Assembly: GCF_001704415.2 (NCBI RefSeq)
Contig: NC_030823.1
Location: forward strand, 72,292,458 to 72,356,457
Origin: Capra hircus
Taxonomy: Eukaryota; Chordata; Mammalia; Artiodactyla; Bovidae
Direction: 5' to 3'
DNA: 64,000 nucleotides
The notes beneath the pieces are model-generated. The model saw only the letters and a program-made list of their open reading frames with translations, was not told where the DNA came from and did no database searches. Position 1 is the stretch's first letter, and each line of letters begins with the position of its first letter. Shown here one piece after another: positions 1-11,412 of this stretch. A program made the translations under genes and the position numbers.

Positions 1-347
1 ACACATATATATACACACATATTCTTTTTTGACTGTTTCGCATGATAGTTTATCACAAGATACTGAATCTAGTTCCCTTCACTGTACAGTAAATGCTTGT
101 TGTTTTTCTGTTTTATATATAGGACTGTGCATCTGTTAATCCCATATTCTCAAATTATCCCTTCCCCTCCTTCCTCTCCTTCCCCTGTGGTAACCGTAAG
201 TTTGTTTTCTATGTCTGGATCTGTTTCTATTTTGTAAGCAAGTTCCTTTGTACTATTTTTCAGATTCCATGTATGAGTGTTACGTATTTGTCTTTCTCTG
301 TCTGACTGACCTTACTTGGTGTGATAATCTCTAAGTGCATTCATGCT
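1..347 (-). mobile_element. L1 3'-end remnant (left part)
   Basis: The sequence reads as the reverse complement of a ruminant LINE-1 end, including the segment matching the familiar 'gataatctctaggtccatcc' stretch near 322-341. It resumes at 2002 after the LTR insertion. Confidence 0.75.
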
Positions 348-1995
348 TACTGGGGTCCAACCCCGGTGGATCCAGGGTGATTCGAAGGTGCGGACGGAGT
401 CGGCGTCTTTGGAAAAATACATATTTAATCACAGATATAGAAAGATTAGAAATGGATAGTGTAGTAGGAAGATTAGTGGAGAAAAGGAGGCTGAATAACT
501 TGGATTACGTGGAATAGCATCCATGCTCCAGATGGGAATTCAGCCAGAAATCGGGAGCAAGAAAGAAGCAACATGGGGGAATCAGTCTTTCCGGAAACTG
601 ATCCGATTTCTTTATTTTTGGGTTTGCTTATATACCTTTTGTTACACATAGGGGTGAATACAGAGTCACGTGGGGGTCAGCAGTCCTGACCTTTATCAAA
701 ATCAGGTGCTTCACATAAATGTATAAAAAAAAGGTCTTAGGGATATTACATCATCTTCTGGCCATGAGTGAGACCTGTTGACATTTTATGATCCTTTATT
801 TCTGATAACCAAAAGACTTATTTCTTCCAAGGGTGTTTTTTCTTAAACCAGGCACCACCCTCCAAATAAAGTTACATTCCTATAGGGTGAGGGTGTAGTG
901 AGTTACAATCAAGAAAGGAATTTATTTAACCCAAGGTTAACATGATTAATCTTAAAGGTTAATACTTATTTCTTCCTATATGCTTAAAGGTTAATACTTA
1001 TTTCTCCTATATGCTAGTTATATTCATTATAAGGGTAGGGAACATGGAGATTTAGCAGCAAACATCAGCCTAACAAATGAAAATCCTTTCACCAATGCTC
1101 CCCTTAAGATCTGTTTAGTCTTAAGATATGATAAAGTTACATTTTTACATAGCAAGGACACAGTGATTAATAACAAAGTACAGTGATCTATTACAAAAGA
1201 GAAAATCCATTAACTCAAAAAGTCTAGTATTGCTAACATAAAAAACTACTATATTTCCTTTGCTATATTCCAAATACATTGATTAATATATTCCCAGGTG
1301 CCTAAGGATACAGAGGCCTGGCGGCAATCATTGACTCAACAAGAAGGAAAAGCCCTATGCTAATTAAGACTCTCAAAATACTCCAAAACTCTCTGTGCTA
1401 TTTATGGTTGAGAGGTAGTAAACAATCATGTGGCAGGAGTATGGATAATCCTGTCACACAAGCTAGTCTGTCAGCAGAGAGGTTTGACCTGCGACATCCT
1501 TGTCCCACCCAGAGCAGGGAATTAGCAGCAATTATTGACACAACAAATGAAGAACCCTTCACCAATATAATTCCTAACCAACACACTATACTAATAATTT
1601 CTAACTCCCCAAAAGAATTTGCCTTTAGTAAGTCTAAAACATCTCGTGCCTCTCAGGTTGGGAGGCTGTAAACAATCACATGTGGCCGGGCAAACCTATA
1701 CAGGTGGGCTAGATAACCTTCAGAGGAGTCCGTAAGCTGAAACACTCTTGTCACGCCCAAGAATTTTTATTGCCTTGGAGCTGCACGTTTACTCCTTCTC
1801 CAAGAGAAACGATTATGGGGGAGAGCCCCCCGTAAAGTCAGAGGTGTAGGTGAGAGCATAAAACAGACTCTGGCTTTGGGGTTAGATGCTCGGGAACAGG
1901 GGGTTTCCTGAGGCGTGATCACGCCTTTGCGTATGCCAAGCCTCCTTCCTCATGACCTTTGCCATGGGCAGAATTCCTCACGCTGGCCCCCGGCA
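348..1995 (-). mobile_element. Solo LTR, class II ERV, diverged long copy
   Basis: Its termini match those of the LTRs at 4494 and 60696 in reverse orientation: the Gly/Pro-codon-like 'ggatccaccgggg' end at left and the 'ccagcgtgagg' end at right. It is flanked by a 6-bp target duplication, catgct (342-347 and 1996-2001). It is about 1.65 kb, longer than its relatives, because the interior is repeat-expanded. The terminal dinucleotide at one end has mutated (CA to TA). No gag, pol or env reading frame is present. Confidence 0.8.
951..1013. repeat. 32-bp tandem duplication inside the LTR
   Basis: The unit beginning cttaaaggttaatacttatt occurs at 951-982 and again at 983-1013, differing by a small indel. 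Confidence 0.85.
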
Positions 1996-2001
1996 CATGC
2001 T

Positions 2002-2062
2002 GTTGCGCGTGGCAATATTTCATTCCTTTTTTTATAGCTGAGTAATATCCCATTGTACACAT
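2002..2062 (-). mobile_element. L1 remnant (right part)
   Basis: Continues the L1 reverse complement: 'tttcattcc', poly-T, then 'gctgagtaatat' and 'cccattgtac'. These are typical of the LINE-1 ORF2 3' end. Confidence 0.75.
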
Positions 2063-2289
2063 GGGCTTCTCAGGCTGCTCAATGGTAAAGAAACTGGGGG
2101 TCAGTGCAGGAGCCACAGGGGCCACAGATTCGATTCCTGGGTCTAGAAGATCCTCTGGAGAAGGAAGTGGCCACCCACTCCGGTATTCTTGCCTGGGAAA
2201 GCCCATGGATAGCAGAGCCTGGTGGGCTACAGTCCCTGAGGTCACAGAAGAATCGGACACGACTTAGCAACTAAGCAACAGCAGCAGCG
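2063..2289 (+). mobile_element. Bov-tA type SINE
   Basis: Begins with the tRNA-Glu-derived head (gggcttctcaggctgctcaa), continues through 'ccatggatagcagagcctgg' and ends with 'cggacacgacttagcaact' plus a CAG-rich tail. Inserted into or beside the L1 remnant. Confidence 0.9.
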
Positions 2290-3055
2290 AGCAGAGGCTC
2301 CAAGGAGAGAACGCGCCTTTTCTCTGTAGCCCTCAGACTTGCTGGGCAACTGCCCCGACGTAAGTGACAAGCTGCGGTCCAGACCAGCTTTGACGCCTCT
2401 CTTTATCAGGGGTTGGACTCTGGTTTTATTAACTCTTGAAGGCCATAAAGCAATGTAGGTTATGCTCCAGCTTGCTCTTCTGCCCTGTTTGTAAACACCC
2501 CACCCCGTGTCTTTTCCTGTCTAGGAAGGCCGGAGGTGTCACCTTGCTCTCAAGGAACTTAGCTCATCTGGCCCCCTGAGTGGCCTCTCTTCCCTTGGGG
2601 TCCAGATCATTGCTCCTCGAGAATTTTCCTTCACCCGGGGAACAGAGTGGAATGGGGGACCTGAGGCCTCGGGGTTGGCCCACTGTCTGGTAAGTGAGCT
2701 GTCAGACATCTGGATGGAATGGGGTTTGCTTTTTGTTACAAGCACCTGCGAAGACTGCTGCTCATACCCAAAACCTGTGTATGTGACGCACACTTGGGGA
2801 CAGACTTTGATAGAGCACACAGCCAGCCAGGTACTTTGCCGAGAGTCCTGTATGCATCGTTCCCTTTGATCTTTACAAGGATCCGTGAGGTGGACTGTTA
2901 TTGGTCCCATTGGATGCAAGTAGCTTTGGCTGTGCAGAGTCACTCAGCTGGTGAGTGCAGAACCAAGACATGTACCTTCATCTCTTTCAGTTTCAACTCT
3001 AGGCTTTCAAGTGCTATCCTAAACCACCAGCCCCGAAAGCAGGGCACCCTAAAGC
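2290..3055. other. Unique-looking sequence, no gene seen
   Basis: No recognised coding exon or repeat apart from possible old MIR-like sequence around 2840-2990. The short frames on both strands have no recognisable protein content. Confidence 0.4.
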
Positions 3056-3071
3056 TGGAGGGGGCTTCGAG

Positions 3072-3278
3072 TATGCTAAGTCGTGTCTGACTCTTTGCAA
3101 CCCTATAGTCTGTAGCCTGCTAGGCTCCTCTGTCCATGGGATTCTCCAGGCGAGAATACTGGAGTGGATTGCCATGCCTTCCTTCAGGGGATCTTCCTGA
3201 CCTAGGAATCGAACCCGTGTCTCCTGAGGCTCCTGCATTGGCAGGCAGATCCTTCACTGCTGAACCACTGGGGAAGCC
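3072..3278 (-). mobile_element. Bov-tA type SINE with 16-bp target duplication
   Basis: Reverse-oriented SINE flanked by perfect copies of tggagggggcttcgag (3056-3071 and 3279-3294), a recent-looking L1/BovB-driven insertion. Confidence 0.92.
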
Positions 3279-3294
3279 TGGAGGGGGCTTCGAG

Positions 3295-4086
3295 GGAGCT
3301 TTAAAAGCGTTGTCAATGTCCCTGCCCCTTTGCCCACCCATTAAATCTCTGGCTGGGGCCTGGCCTAAGTATGTGATTTTGTAAGTTCTGCAAGTAATTC
3401 TGAGGACAGCCTGGATTGAGGACTGGTAAAATCCAACACTTCTATTTACAAAGGATGAAACTGAGGCCCAGAGTGGGGTTCTCCCAAGTCTGTGCTTCTG
3501 TTGAGAAGCACAAGTGGAGTTGGGTCCGGGAACTGTTCAAGTCCATACAGAGACCCGCCCCATGTGGCCACAAGCACTGAAGGGAGGTGCTGATTCCATG
3601 CCTTCAGGTGTGGTTGATTCCAGGCAAGAAGCCAGACACACCCGTGCCTGCTCCCCCTCCAACCGCAAGAGGTTCGTTTGTCCGTACTCAGCCCTCAAAC
3701 GCCAGTCTGAGCAGTAGGAACCTGAGTTTGTCTCCTGGTGGTCCTTTTAGAGACGCCGTTTGGAATTTTAAAGTCCCCTCCGCTAGTGCAGGGAGCCGAT
3801 CTCTCGAGGTTGGTTTCCCCTGCTCCCCGACTCTGGTCCCTCTTGGCCATGCCCAGTGGGTCCTGACCTCACCTGTGGCTGCACTTCCCCGCGTCAGGTA
3901 TACGCCTCTCTCCTCTCAGCCACGTGGCCAGCTCCACATGGCAAATTTGTGGCCAAAGTGCACAGAGGTTGGACTTAGGTTCTGAGAACCTAGTTCACGG
4001 AGGGCAATGACTGGACCGTAGGGGGAGGGGCAGTGGGGGGTGGAGAGGGGCCTTGGTCTGTGCCAGCTCGTCTGAGGAGGCGTGGG
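3295..4086. other. Non-repetitive flank, no gene seen
   Basis: Moderately GC-rich sequence. No exon with recognisable protein content was found. Confidence 0.35.
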
Positions 4087-4279
4087 TGCTGAGTCACTCA
4101 GTCGTGTCTGACTCTTTGTGACCCCATGGACTGTACCCCCCAGGCTCCTCGGTCCATGGGATTCTCCAGGCAAGAATGTTGGAGTGGCAGATCTTCCCAA
4201 CTGAGGGATGGAACCCATGTCTCCTGTGTCTTCTGCATTGTCAGGTGGGTTCTTTACCACTAGCGCCACCTGGGAAAAG
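4087..4279 (-). mobile_element. Bov-tA type SINE
   Basis: Contains 'ctcagtcgtgtctgactctt' and 'atgggattctccaggcaaga', and ends 'cgccacctgggaa'. A small internal deletion relative to its neighbours. Confidence 0.88.
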
Positions 4280-4493
4280 CTCGGGAATTTGGGAGGTCAG
4301 CAAAAATGGCAGAGATGCCGAGATATTCCACCCTCTTCTCAGGGGAGCCAGGAGCCAGCCTTCGACCCCACCACACTGCCGGCTGCACTGGGCTATACCC
4401 CTCAGGAGGGGGCAACATTTGGCAATGCACCCTAGGACGTGGGAGATAGGACCTGGAAGAAACTGGGGCCCTGGCCTCAGAGGAGGGGATTCC

Positions 4494-5677
4494 TGCCGGG
4501 AGCCAGCGTGAGGAATTTCACCCGTGACAAGGTCATGCGGCAAGAGCTCTGATGGCAAGGCTAATCAGACCTCAGGTTTTCCCCCTGGAATTTCCTGAGC
4601 ATCCACCCCCCAAAAAATAAGAATCTGCGTGCTTTTCCACTCTTCTGACATTCTCTGGAAAAAGTCAATTCAGGGCTTTAGTCTTCTGCATTTGAAAGAG
4701 TGTTTCAATCTAAAAACCCCTCTGATGGCTTTCTAGCCTGCCTGCAGGACTCGTACAGCTGTGCGTGTGATTGTTTGAGGCCTCCTGACCGCAGGAGGCA
4801 CAGGAAGCTTAAAACATCCTAGGAATGTAGGGGCTTCCGAGGAGTCAAAATCTTTAGAATAGGACTGATTTAAAGTTTCATTTGTTGAGTCAATGCTTGC
4901 TGCTAAATTTTCATATCCTTTATTTTTAGATATAGTTGGTGTATAGAAAAACAAGTAGTAGACCTGGTATTAGCAACTTAACTTTGAGTTAAGTACCTTC
5001 TTTGTTATAACCCACTGCACCTTTGTTCTACAGAGATGTAACTTTAACGCTTTAAGGAGATGCAGATTAAAGAAAAACACTTCAGGGGAAACAAAATTAA
5101 CATTCATTAAGGAAGAGAGCCAAAAAGTGTTAACAAGCCTCTTGGCCAGAAGATAATGTAAATCACCTGAGACCTTTTGTATACAAAAAGATATACGCAA
5201 AGAGTCTCGGCTGCGAACGCTACATAATTTTGTATTACCCATTGATCTCTATGTATAATCAAAAGTATAAAAGGCCTTGAAGGACAATAGAAGGAGAGCC
5301 AGTCGCTGGACTGGTTTCCCCCGTGTCTCCTCTTTACTCTAATTTCAGGCTGAATTCCCATCTGGGACGTGGAGGCTCACTATGTCTACTTACTTGTCCC
5401 GGCTTTTAAGATCCGTAAAAGAGAGAGAGCCCAAGGCGGGGCACTCTCCGATATTCAAACGGGCGCCGGCGGCCTAACGTAGATGGTGCAAGCTCCTTGT
5501 CTGGAACTTTATTGGTTTTCCACGTAACCCAAGTTAATCAGCCTCTTCTCTGCACTTAATTTTCTTACTACACTACTTCTTCCTAATCTAATCTTATATT
5601 AATAAATAAATAAGGTTTCCTCGCCGACTCCGTCCACCCTTCGAATTCCCTGGATCCACTGGGGCTGGACCCCGGCA
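4494..5677 (+). mobile_element. Solo LTR, class II ERV, with 6-bp target duplication
   Basis: TG...CA termini (tgccgggagcc at left, accccggca at right), 1184 bp, flanked by gattcc at 4488-4493 and 5678-5683. It holds a TATA box (tataaaag, 5266-5273) and an AATAAA-rich stretch near 5600-5612, as expected for U3-R. No internal retroviral genes remain. Its closest relative here is at 60696-61930. Confidence 0.92.
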
Positions 5678-5683
5678 GATTCC

Positions 5684-6180
5684 CCTTCCTCTGGCGACAG
5701 GGGAGTTGTGTTATCCGATCCTCACTTTCCATCTTGTTTGTTTAATCTTGTCAGCAATCCGTGCTGTTTGTCTGCTCACCTTCTCTGTCCTCCCACCCCT
5801 GTGGGGCACTCACGTCCTCACTCAGAGCAGCTTCCTGTTGGCATGAGGGGGAGACCCTGCCCGTAAATGCCAGAGGCTCTGAGATGGGGCAGCTGGATCC
5901 CAGCACCTTCTCCAACTGTGCCCACGCAGAAGACGTTGTCTGCATGGGAAAACAAAGAGGAACGCACCTTGTGGTGGTTGTTCTGGGTGTTTCTGTAGCA
6001 TCGGTGTTTACCCAGGAGTCTCTGGTCCACGTTAGTGCTCCAAAAGCACAATTTTCAGATATCAGGTCCTGATTAGGTTTGGGAAACATCAAGTTCAGAG
6101 TCTGGTGGACTCTGGTCAAGGCTTACCAAGTGTGGAAGCAGGGAGTTTAGGCCACTTTAAACTCTAAGTAGTGGTTAAGA
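5684..6180. other. Non-repetitive flank, no gene seen
   Basis: No exon or recognised repeat. Short open frames occur on both strands without recognisable protein content. Confidence 0.35.
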
Positions 6181-6425
6181 AGTTGAAGCTCCAATACTTT
6201 GTCCACCTGATGCAAAGAGCCAACTCACTGGAAAAGACCCTGATGCTGGGAAAGATTGAGGGGGAGAAGGCGGTGACAGAAGATGAGATGGTTGGATGGC
6301 GTCACTGACGTGATGGACATGAGTTTGAGTAAACTCTAGGAGATGGTGAAGGACAGGGAAGACTGGGGTGCTGTGGTTCATGGAGGTCACAAAGAGTCGG
6401 CCATGACTGAGTGGCTGAATAATGG
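6181..6425 (+). mobile_element. BovB (RTE) 3'-end fragment
   Basis: Contains 'ggaaaagaccctgatgctgg' and 'tcacaaagagtcggccatga', the sense-strand 3' terminus shared by BovB and Bov-tA elements. Confidence 0.85.
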
Positions 6426-6429
6426 TGGT

Positions 6430-6615
6430 GAAGAACATGAGTGCTGAGCAAACTGGTCTGGGTTCCCATGACCACTTATTAGCTGGGGCCAAGTTGTTGA
6501 AGATGTACCTCACTGTCCTCATCTTCAAAGAAAGGACGATAAGTGTCCACTTCATGGGGACATGGTGAGTATGAAATGTGGGGATACATTTATGAGCTTA
6601 GAACAGAGCCCGGGG
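6430..6615. mobile_element. MIR-like SINE remnant
   Basis: The order of motifs, 'tggccaagttgttgaag', 'ctcactgtcctcatcttcaa', then 'gagcttagaacagagcccgg', is the usual MIR layout, diverged. Confidence 0.55.
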
Positions 6616-7332
6616 CACAGTGACCTCGCCAGAGGATGTCAGCTCTGGTTAACTTCGGCCTGCTGCCGGCTCTCTCCCAGACCTCAGGCCTGGGCTGATC
6701 GCAGTTCAGGCTGGGAAGGGGAGGGAGGAGGAAGACAGACTCTGTGGAAGAGAGTCACCCCGCGATGGCAGCCCAGGGCCCGTTCTGCCTTCTCCGGGTC
6801 CCCGCCGGAGCCTGGGCTCCAGCCTGAGTTTAGAAAGCCCCACCTCCTCTCTCCTGTGCGTGAGGAGTGACCCATTGTCTGGGCGGCCGAGCAGCTGTGG
6901 CTGGAGCGTAGACACGCCGGCTTTAGTCACATGGCGGATCCACAGGGCCCTTCCTGGAGCCCACCCAGCCCCACAGACGAGGACTCAGCCGTGATTCACT
7001 GGGTCCAGGTGGTGCCTGAGCCGTGAGTCACCCAGTGTCCCTTCCTCTTACACCTGGGATTCGGCATTCACAGCCTGGACCAGGTTCTGTTGCCTTCTCA
7101 GCCTCTTCTCTTCTCCCTCCTTCCCTTCATTCTTTGCTCCGTATGCCTTTCTCTCTCACTCATCAGACCCTGGCTGATCTCCCTGGCAATGTGCGCAGCT
7201 TGAGCCTGTCAGATGGGTGATGGAGATGGCAGCTTCCCAGGCCACCCCTGAGATGTCATGAGGGACGGCGGACAAGCAGGCAGAGGGCAAGACTTGCCTG
7301 TCCTGACCCGGTGTCGTTTCTGTAACCTGGGG
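6616..7332. other. GC-rich flank upstream of LAMB3
   Basis: No coding exon recognised. Contains a consensus AP-1 site TGAGTCA at 7024-7030. Could hold LAMB3 5' sequence, but nothing in it identifies exon 1. Confidence 0.3.
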
Positions 7333-7333
7333 G

Positions 7334-7542
7334 CGTGTGTGCGTTAGTCTCTCAGTCACGTCTGACTCTTTGAGACCCCACGGACTGCAGCCCTCCAGGC
7401 TCCTCGGTCCATGGGATTTTTCAGGCAAGAATACTGCAGTGGGTTGCCATTTCCTTCGTCAGGGGATCTTCCTGACCCAGGGATTGAACCCGTGTCTCCT
7501 GCACTGCAGGAGGATGATTCCTTACCGTCTGAGCCACCAGGT
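7334..7542 (-). mobile_element. Bov-tA type SINE
   Basis: Contains 'gttagtctctcagtcacgtc' through 'gtctgagccaccagg', reverse orientation. Confidence 0.9.
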
Positions 7543-10500
7543 TAATTCTGTTAGCCCCCTCTGCCTTTGGAAGCGGGAGCAACAGAATTGCTGGATGGAC
7601 AGACGTGAGTGCGAGAGGAATGGGGGGGTGGGTCAAGGAGAACCCCTTTCCTGAGCATCGGTTCTAACAAGCCAAGGCTCTGGGGAGCTGAGGGTGGGGG
7701 CTCTGGGGCAGGATGGTGGGTGGCAGGAGAGGAAGGGGATGTGGAGAAGAGGCTGTCAGAGCAGTGCCCAGCTTGCCTTTAGTCCTTGCCAGGTCCTACC
7801 CTTGCTTCTGCCTCTGTATTAGACTTCCTGTCTCTGAACAAACTGAGTTCTGAAGTTCAAGGCCTGTGCCTGGGGCCCTGCGGTCCTGGCCGGTGGGGGC
7901 TGGGGGCTAGATCCCCACTGGGAAGTGCTCAGCGTTCCTGAGGGGTGAGGCTGGCTGGGCCCTCCTTGGGGTTTGCCAAAGCAACGTCCTGGATTGGGCT
8001 GGGAATGCGGAATGGGGTGTAGGGGTCCACACAGAGCAATTGGCTTTCCCCTTTGTGAAGCCAAACCGCACTGGGACCTGCCCCAGCCTGTGAAGTCTGA
8101 GACACCTATTTACCTGGGCTCCTGGCCGTGCAAGGGGAGAGGAGGAGGGGCGTTTAAAGGGCTCAGCCTCCTGCCGCCTGCTCGCCCCGCCTGTCTGGGG
8201 ATCTGGGAAGGCAGCAACTGCTTCTTCTGCTGAGTTAACTATTCCTGAGCTCTGCATCACATCCTCTTCCTGGCGGTGGGCACAGGACAGAGCTCCATGA
8301 GGGGCCAGGCTCCCTGGAAGCCCTGCATTCAAGGAGTTGGCAGGGTGGAGAGAAAGAGACCGGCAGGTGGGCTTAAAGCCCCGGTGGTGTGAGCAGTGAC
8401 CTTTCCCTGTGGGGGGGCTGTAGGCTGTGTGCGTGCTCTTGCTGCAGAGGCAGGGCCCAGGAAGGCCCGCTTCTTGTATTGATCCTGGCTTGTTAAGCCA
8501 GATTTTATTGGAATGTTTACATGGGTCAAGACGCTAACATGTATGGCAATGTCCGTTTTGCTTATTGTCCATTTGCTACTTGGAGTATTTCTCCTGCCTA
8601 TCAAAACCTCTTGGGCTATATGAGAATCTGAGGGTTAGAAATGCCCAGTTTATCATTTAATCCACAAAATCCTCCATTTTGCCCTGAAGGGTTCTCAAAC
8701 CAGTTTCTTGGACACAACCCTCCTGTTCCCTCTTAGGAGACGCTGACAGGCTGGACCAGCTTGTGTAGAATCTACTTTAATAGAAACTTGGAGGTGACTG
8801 TGTCCAAACAATGCCCCTGTAGGCTGTGCGCAGCCAAGATCTGGACTGGGTGACCTTCTGGATCTCTCTAAAAGCCCTCGGACCCTCGCCTGGTGGAGGG
8901 GAGGCATGTCCTCCAAGACCAGCCCCTGTGACTGTCATTACAGCCACTTGCAGCCCAAAGCCCCGAGCCAGGAGCCGCCCAGCGTCCCACAAAGGCAGCT
9001 GTGTTCTCAGGCCTGGCGGGGGCCCAGGGGAAGTCGGTCCAGCTGTGCCTCAGCCCTCCCTTCCCACCCCTTGTGGTCAGATCTGCTTTCTGGCCCTCCA
9101 GGCAGGCATTCTTGCCCAGTAGGAAGGGCTGGGAGAGCAGCCTTTCCCTGAGCTGGGAGCCGTGACTCACAGGTGGTTACCTGTCCTTGGGCTCCCTGCC
9201 AAGGCTTCAAGGGAGCCGGAGGGGAAACATTTAGAGTTCATGCCTGTTGATTCCTCCTAAGCTTTTCTTGGGTGGGTTGGGCTCTGACCCCTTCCTGATG
9301 AACCATAGCCTTTTAATCCCCCCAAACCCCCCCCGCAAAAAGCAGGGGTTTTCCACTTTTTTGCTTTCCCTTGGGAGGGGTCTGGTGCTTTCCAGGGTCC
9401 TCAATGTTTGCGTCTTCTCCCCTTCCAGCTCGCTGACAGGTCTGGAGCTGTAATAACCGATATGCAAGCCCTGATCCTTCTGTTCTCTGCGTGGTCTTCT
9501 GTCCAGGGTGGCCCAGGACCCCAGGAGAGGCTGACCTCTATGAGCCTTGGAAAAGCACCCAGCGCAGCGGCTGTCACAATGCGAGTGGCCATCACCCCTC
9601 ACCCCACCGGCCCCCAGGAATCCTGGTCTCCTGTGATCACTCACATTTCCCTGGTGCAGCCCCCACCCACCCACAGCAAGCAGATGGGCACTGCCGATCT
9701 TGCCGTGAGGCCTCCGGACTGCCTCCACCTGCCTGGTCCTGTCTGGGGTGGGGGTAGGGGTGCTGTGACGGCAGATGGGTGTGCCAGCGGCCAGATTCCT
9801 GAGTCCCGCCCTGCAGCCGGCGACGCCCAGCCGGGGAGTCTCCAGAGGTGAGGCCGTTGTTTAAAAACTGGGAGCCAGGAGAGGAGACCCCCACATTCAA
9901 GGGGAGCGTCTCGGAGAGGTGATCTGGAGAGAGATCCGCGGCAGCACGGAGCAAGGTCTGTTACCTGTCTTCACCTGCCCCGTGGGGACCGGGGTGGGCC
10001 CAGGCTTGTGTACCTGGGTGTCTGGGGCCTGGCTGCAGGTCCAGATTCCTTCCTCTTCCTGGGAGCTTCAGTTCTTGAGCCCACTGGGATCCAAAGTCTG
10101 GGTGTCGAGTCTACCACTGTTTGGATTGCTTTCTCCCATCTGATAAGCATCTCGGTGACTTAGAAGAGAGCAAGTTCAGAGCTGGGGCTGGACACAAAGA
10201 GGAAGGAGAGGGCAGGCTGGCCTCTTCTAAGAACTGCTCACAGTGCCTAGTTCCAGGCAGGGAGAGGGCGAGGTTCCAGCCCCTGGAGGAAGCCAGATGA
10301 TGGGTCTTCCTCTTGGGCCACAGTTAGCTGTGTGAGCTCAGGCCCTGTCTCTTCCCTGGGCCCCTGACTGCTCTGATATGGGATTGGAGGGAAAGAGTTT
10401 GAAGCCTCACGATGTTTGATTTAAAGATGTCAGGGGGTCCCCAGTCCCTCCCTGCCCTGCCTTGCCGACTCCCCCATCCCTCCATCCAGGCCAAAAGAAT

Positions 10501-11340
10501 GTGTGGCTGTTGCTGGAGCTGAGTGGGCATCTGATACGAGGCAGAGGTGGGCGCCCCATGAGCAGGGCGGGGCTTGCCTCAGCAGGGCAGCACCCTGCCT
10601 CTAGGACCCTTCGAGTATCACCCCCCACCCCAGCCTCCTTCAGAATCCCTGCTCTGTGGCCTCCCAACCCCCAGCCCTCCTGTACAGCCCCAGTGCATCA
10701 CTGGAGACATTTTGAGTTGCTCCCAGTTCAGATGAATCCCTCACTCACTTTTTAAACACTTCCAGGCCTCCCTCTCTTTCCCCATTCTATTCCACAACCT
10801 GCTCAGCCCAGAGATGCGGGCACCACAGTCTCACCCTCAGGGTGGCCATGGGAGATACTGGAGACCATGTCAACAGCAGGAGAGGGCTCCCCTCCAGGCC
10901 ACCAGCCTCTTTGAGCCACTCACCATTGGGCCTGTAGGTGGGCCAGGGCCTGAGAAAGGCCAGTCCTCTTTCCTAGGGTGACACTGAGGCCACAGACTTC
11001 TCCTGCAAAGAGCCTAGTCCTTTCTGGCTCCCCAACTTGCTCTGCTGACCATGGCGGGCAGGGCAGGGTTGATCCCTCCCGTCTGTTTCAGAAGGGGGAG
11101 CTGGAGTCCAGGAGGATGTAGTGACGTTCTCCCAGGACAGCCTGGGAGTCATGTGCCAGCTGGGACAGGGGCCCAGGTCTCTGGCGTCTTCCAGGTTTTG
11201 GCTACAGATGTGCCTGCCATTCAGAAGTGTCCTAGGCCAAGGCCCTGAGTAAAGGCTTCTGAGAAAACCCAAGTACAGAAACAGCAAAGGGCTAGTGCAA
11301 CCTAGGGGTCTGCGTGTCTTCACCCAGGCTGCTTTGCTAT
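7543..11340. other. LAMB3 upstream region or intron 1, exon 1 not located
   Basis: About 3.8 kb largely free of young repeats. It includes a TTTAAA element at 8153-8158 within a GC-rich stretch and an AP-1 consensus TGACTCA at 9163-9169, a plausible place for LAMB3 5' regulatory sequence. No splice donor could be tied to the acceptor at 11342-11347 by sequence alone, so no exon is called. Confidence 0.35.
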
Positions 11341-11384
11341 GCCCTAGGTGAGGTCCTGAGTGGGGATCGCCTCGTCAACTGAAG

Positions 11385-11412
11385 ATGAGGCTGCTCCTTC
11401 TCCTGTATTTTG
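11385..11412 (+). CDS. LAMB3: LAMB3 coding exon 2 (start codon, signal peptide start)
   Basis: Begins MRLLLLLYF and ends one base into a Gly codon at donor G|gtgagt. The exon probably begins upstream, after the acceptor ccctag at 11342-11347, which leaves a short 5' UTR piece before the ATG. Numbering follows the human gene, whose exon 1 is non-coding. Confidence 0.93.

Noticed and set aside
4494..5677. Possible complete provirus
   Set aside because: Only a single LTR lies between the two target duplications; there is no second LTR and no gag, pol or env sequence.
7973..8233. GC-rich open frame considered as an extra gene upstream of LAMB3
   Set aside because: No recognisable protein sequence, no splice context and no similarity to G0S2, the gene expected further upstream from human order.
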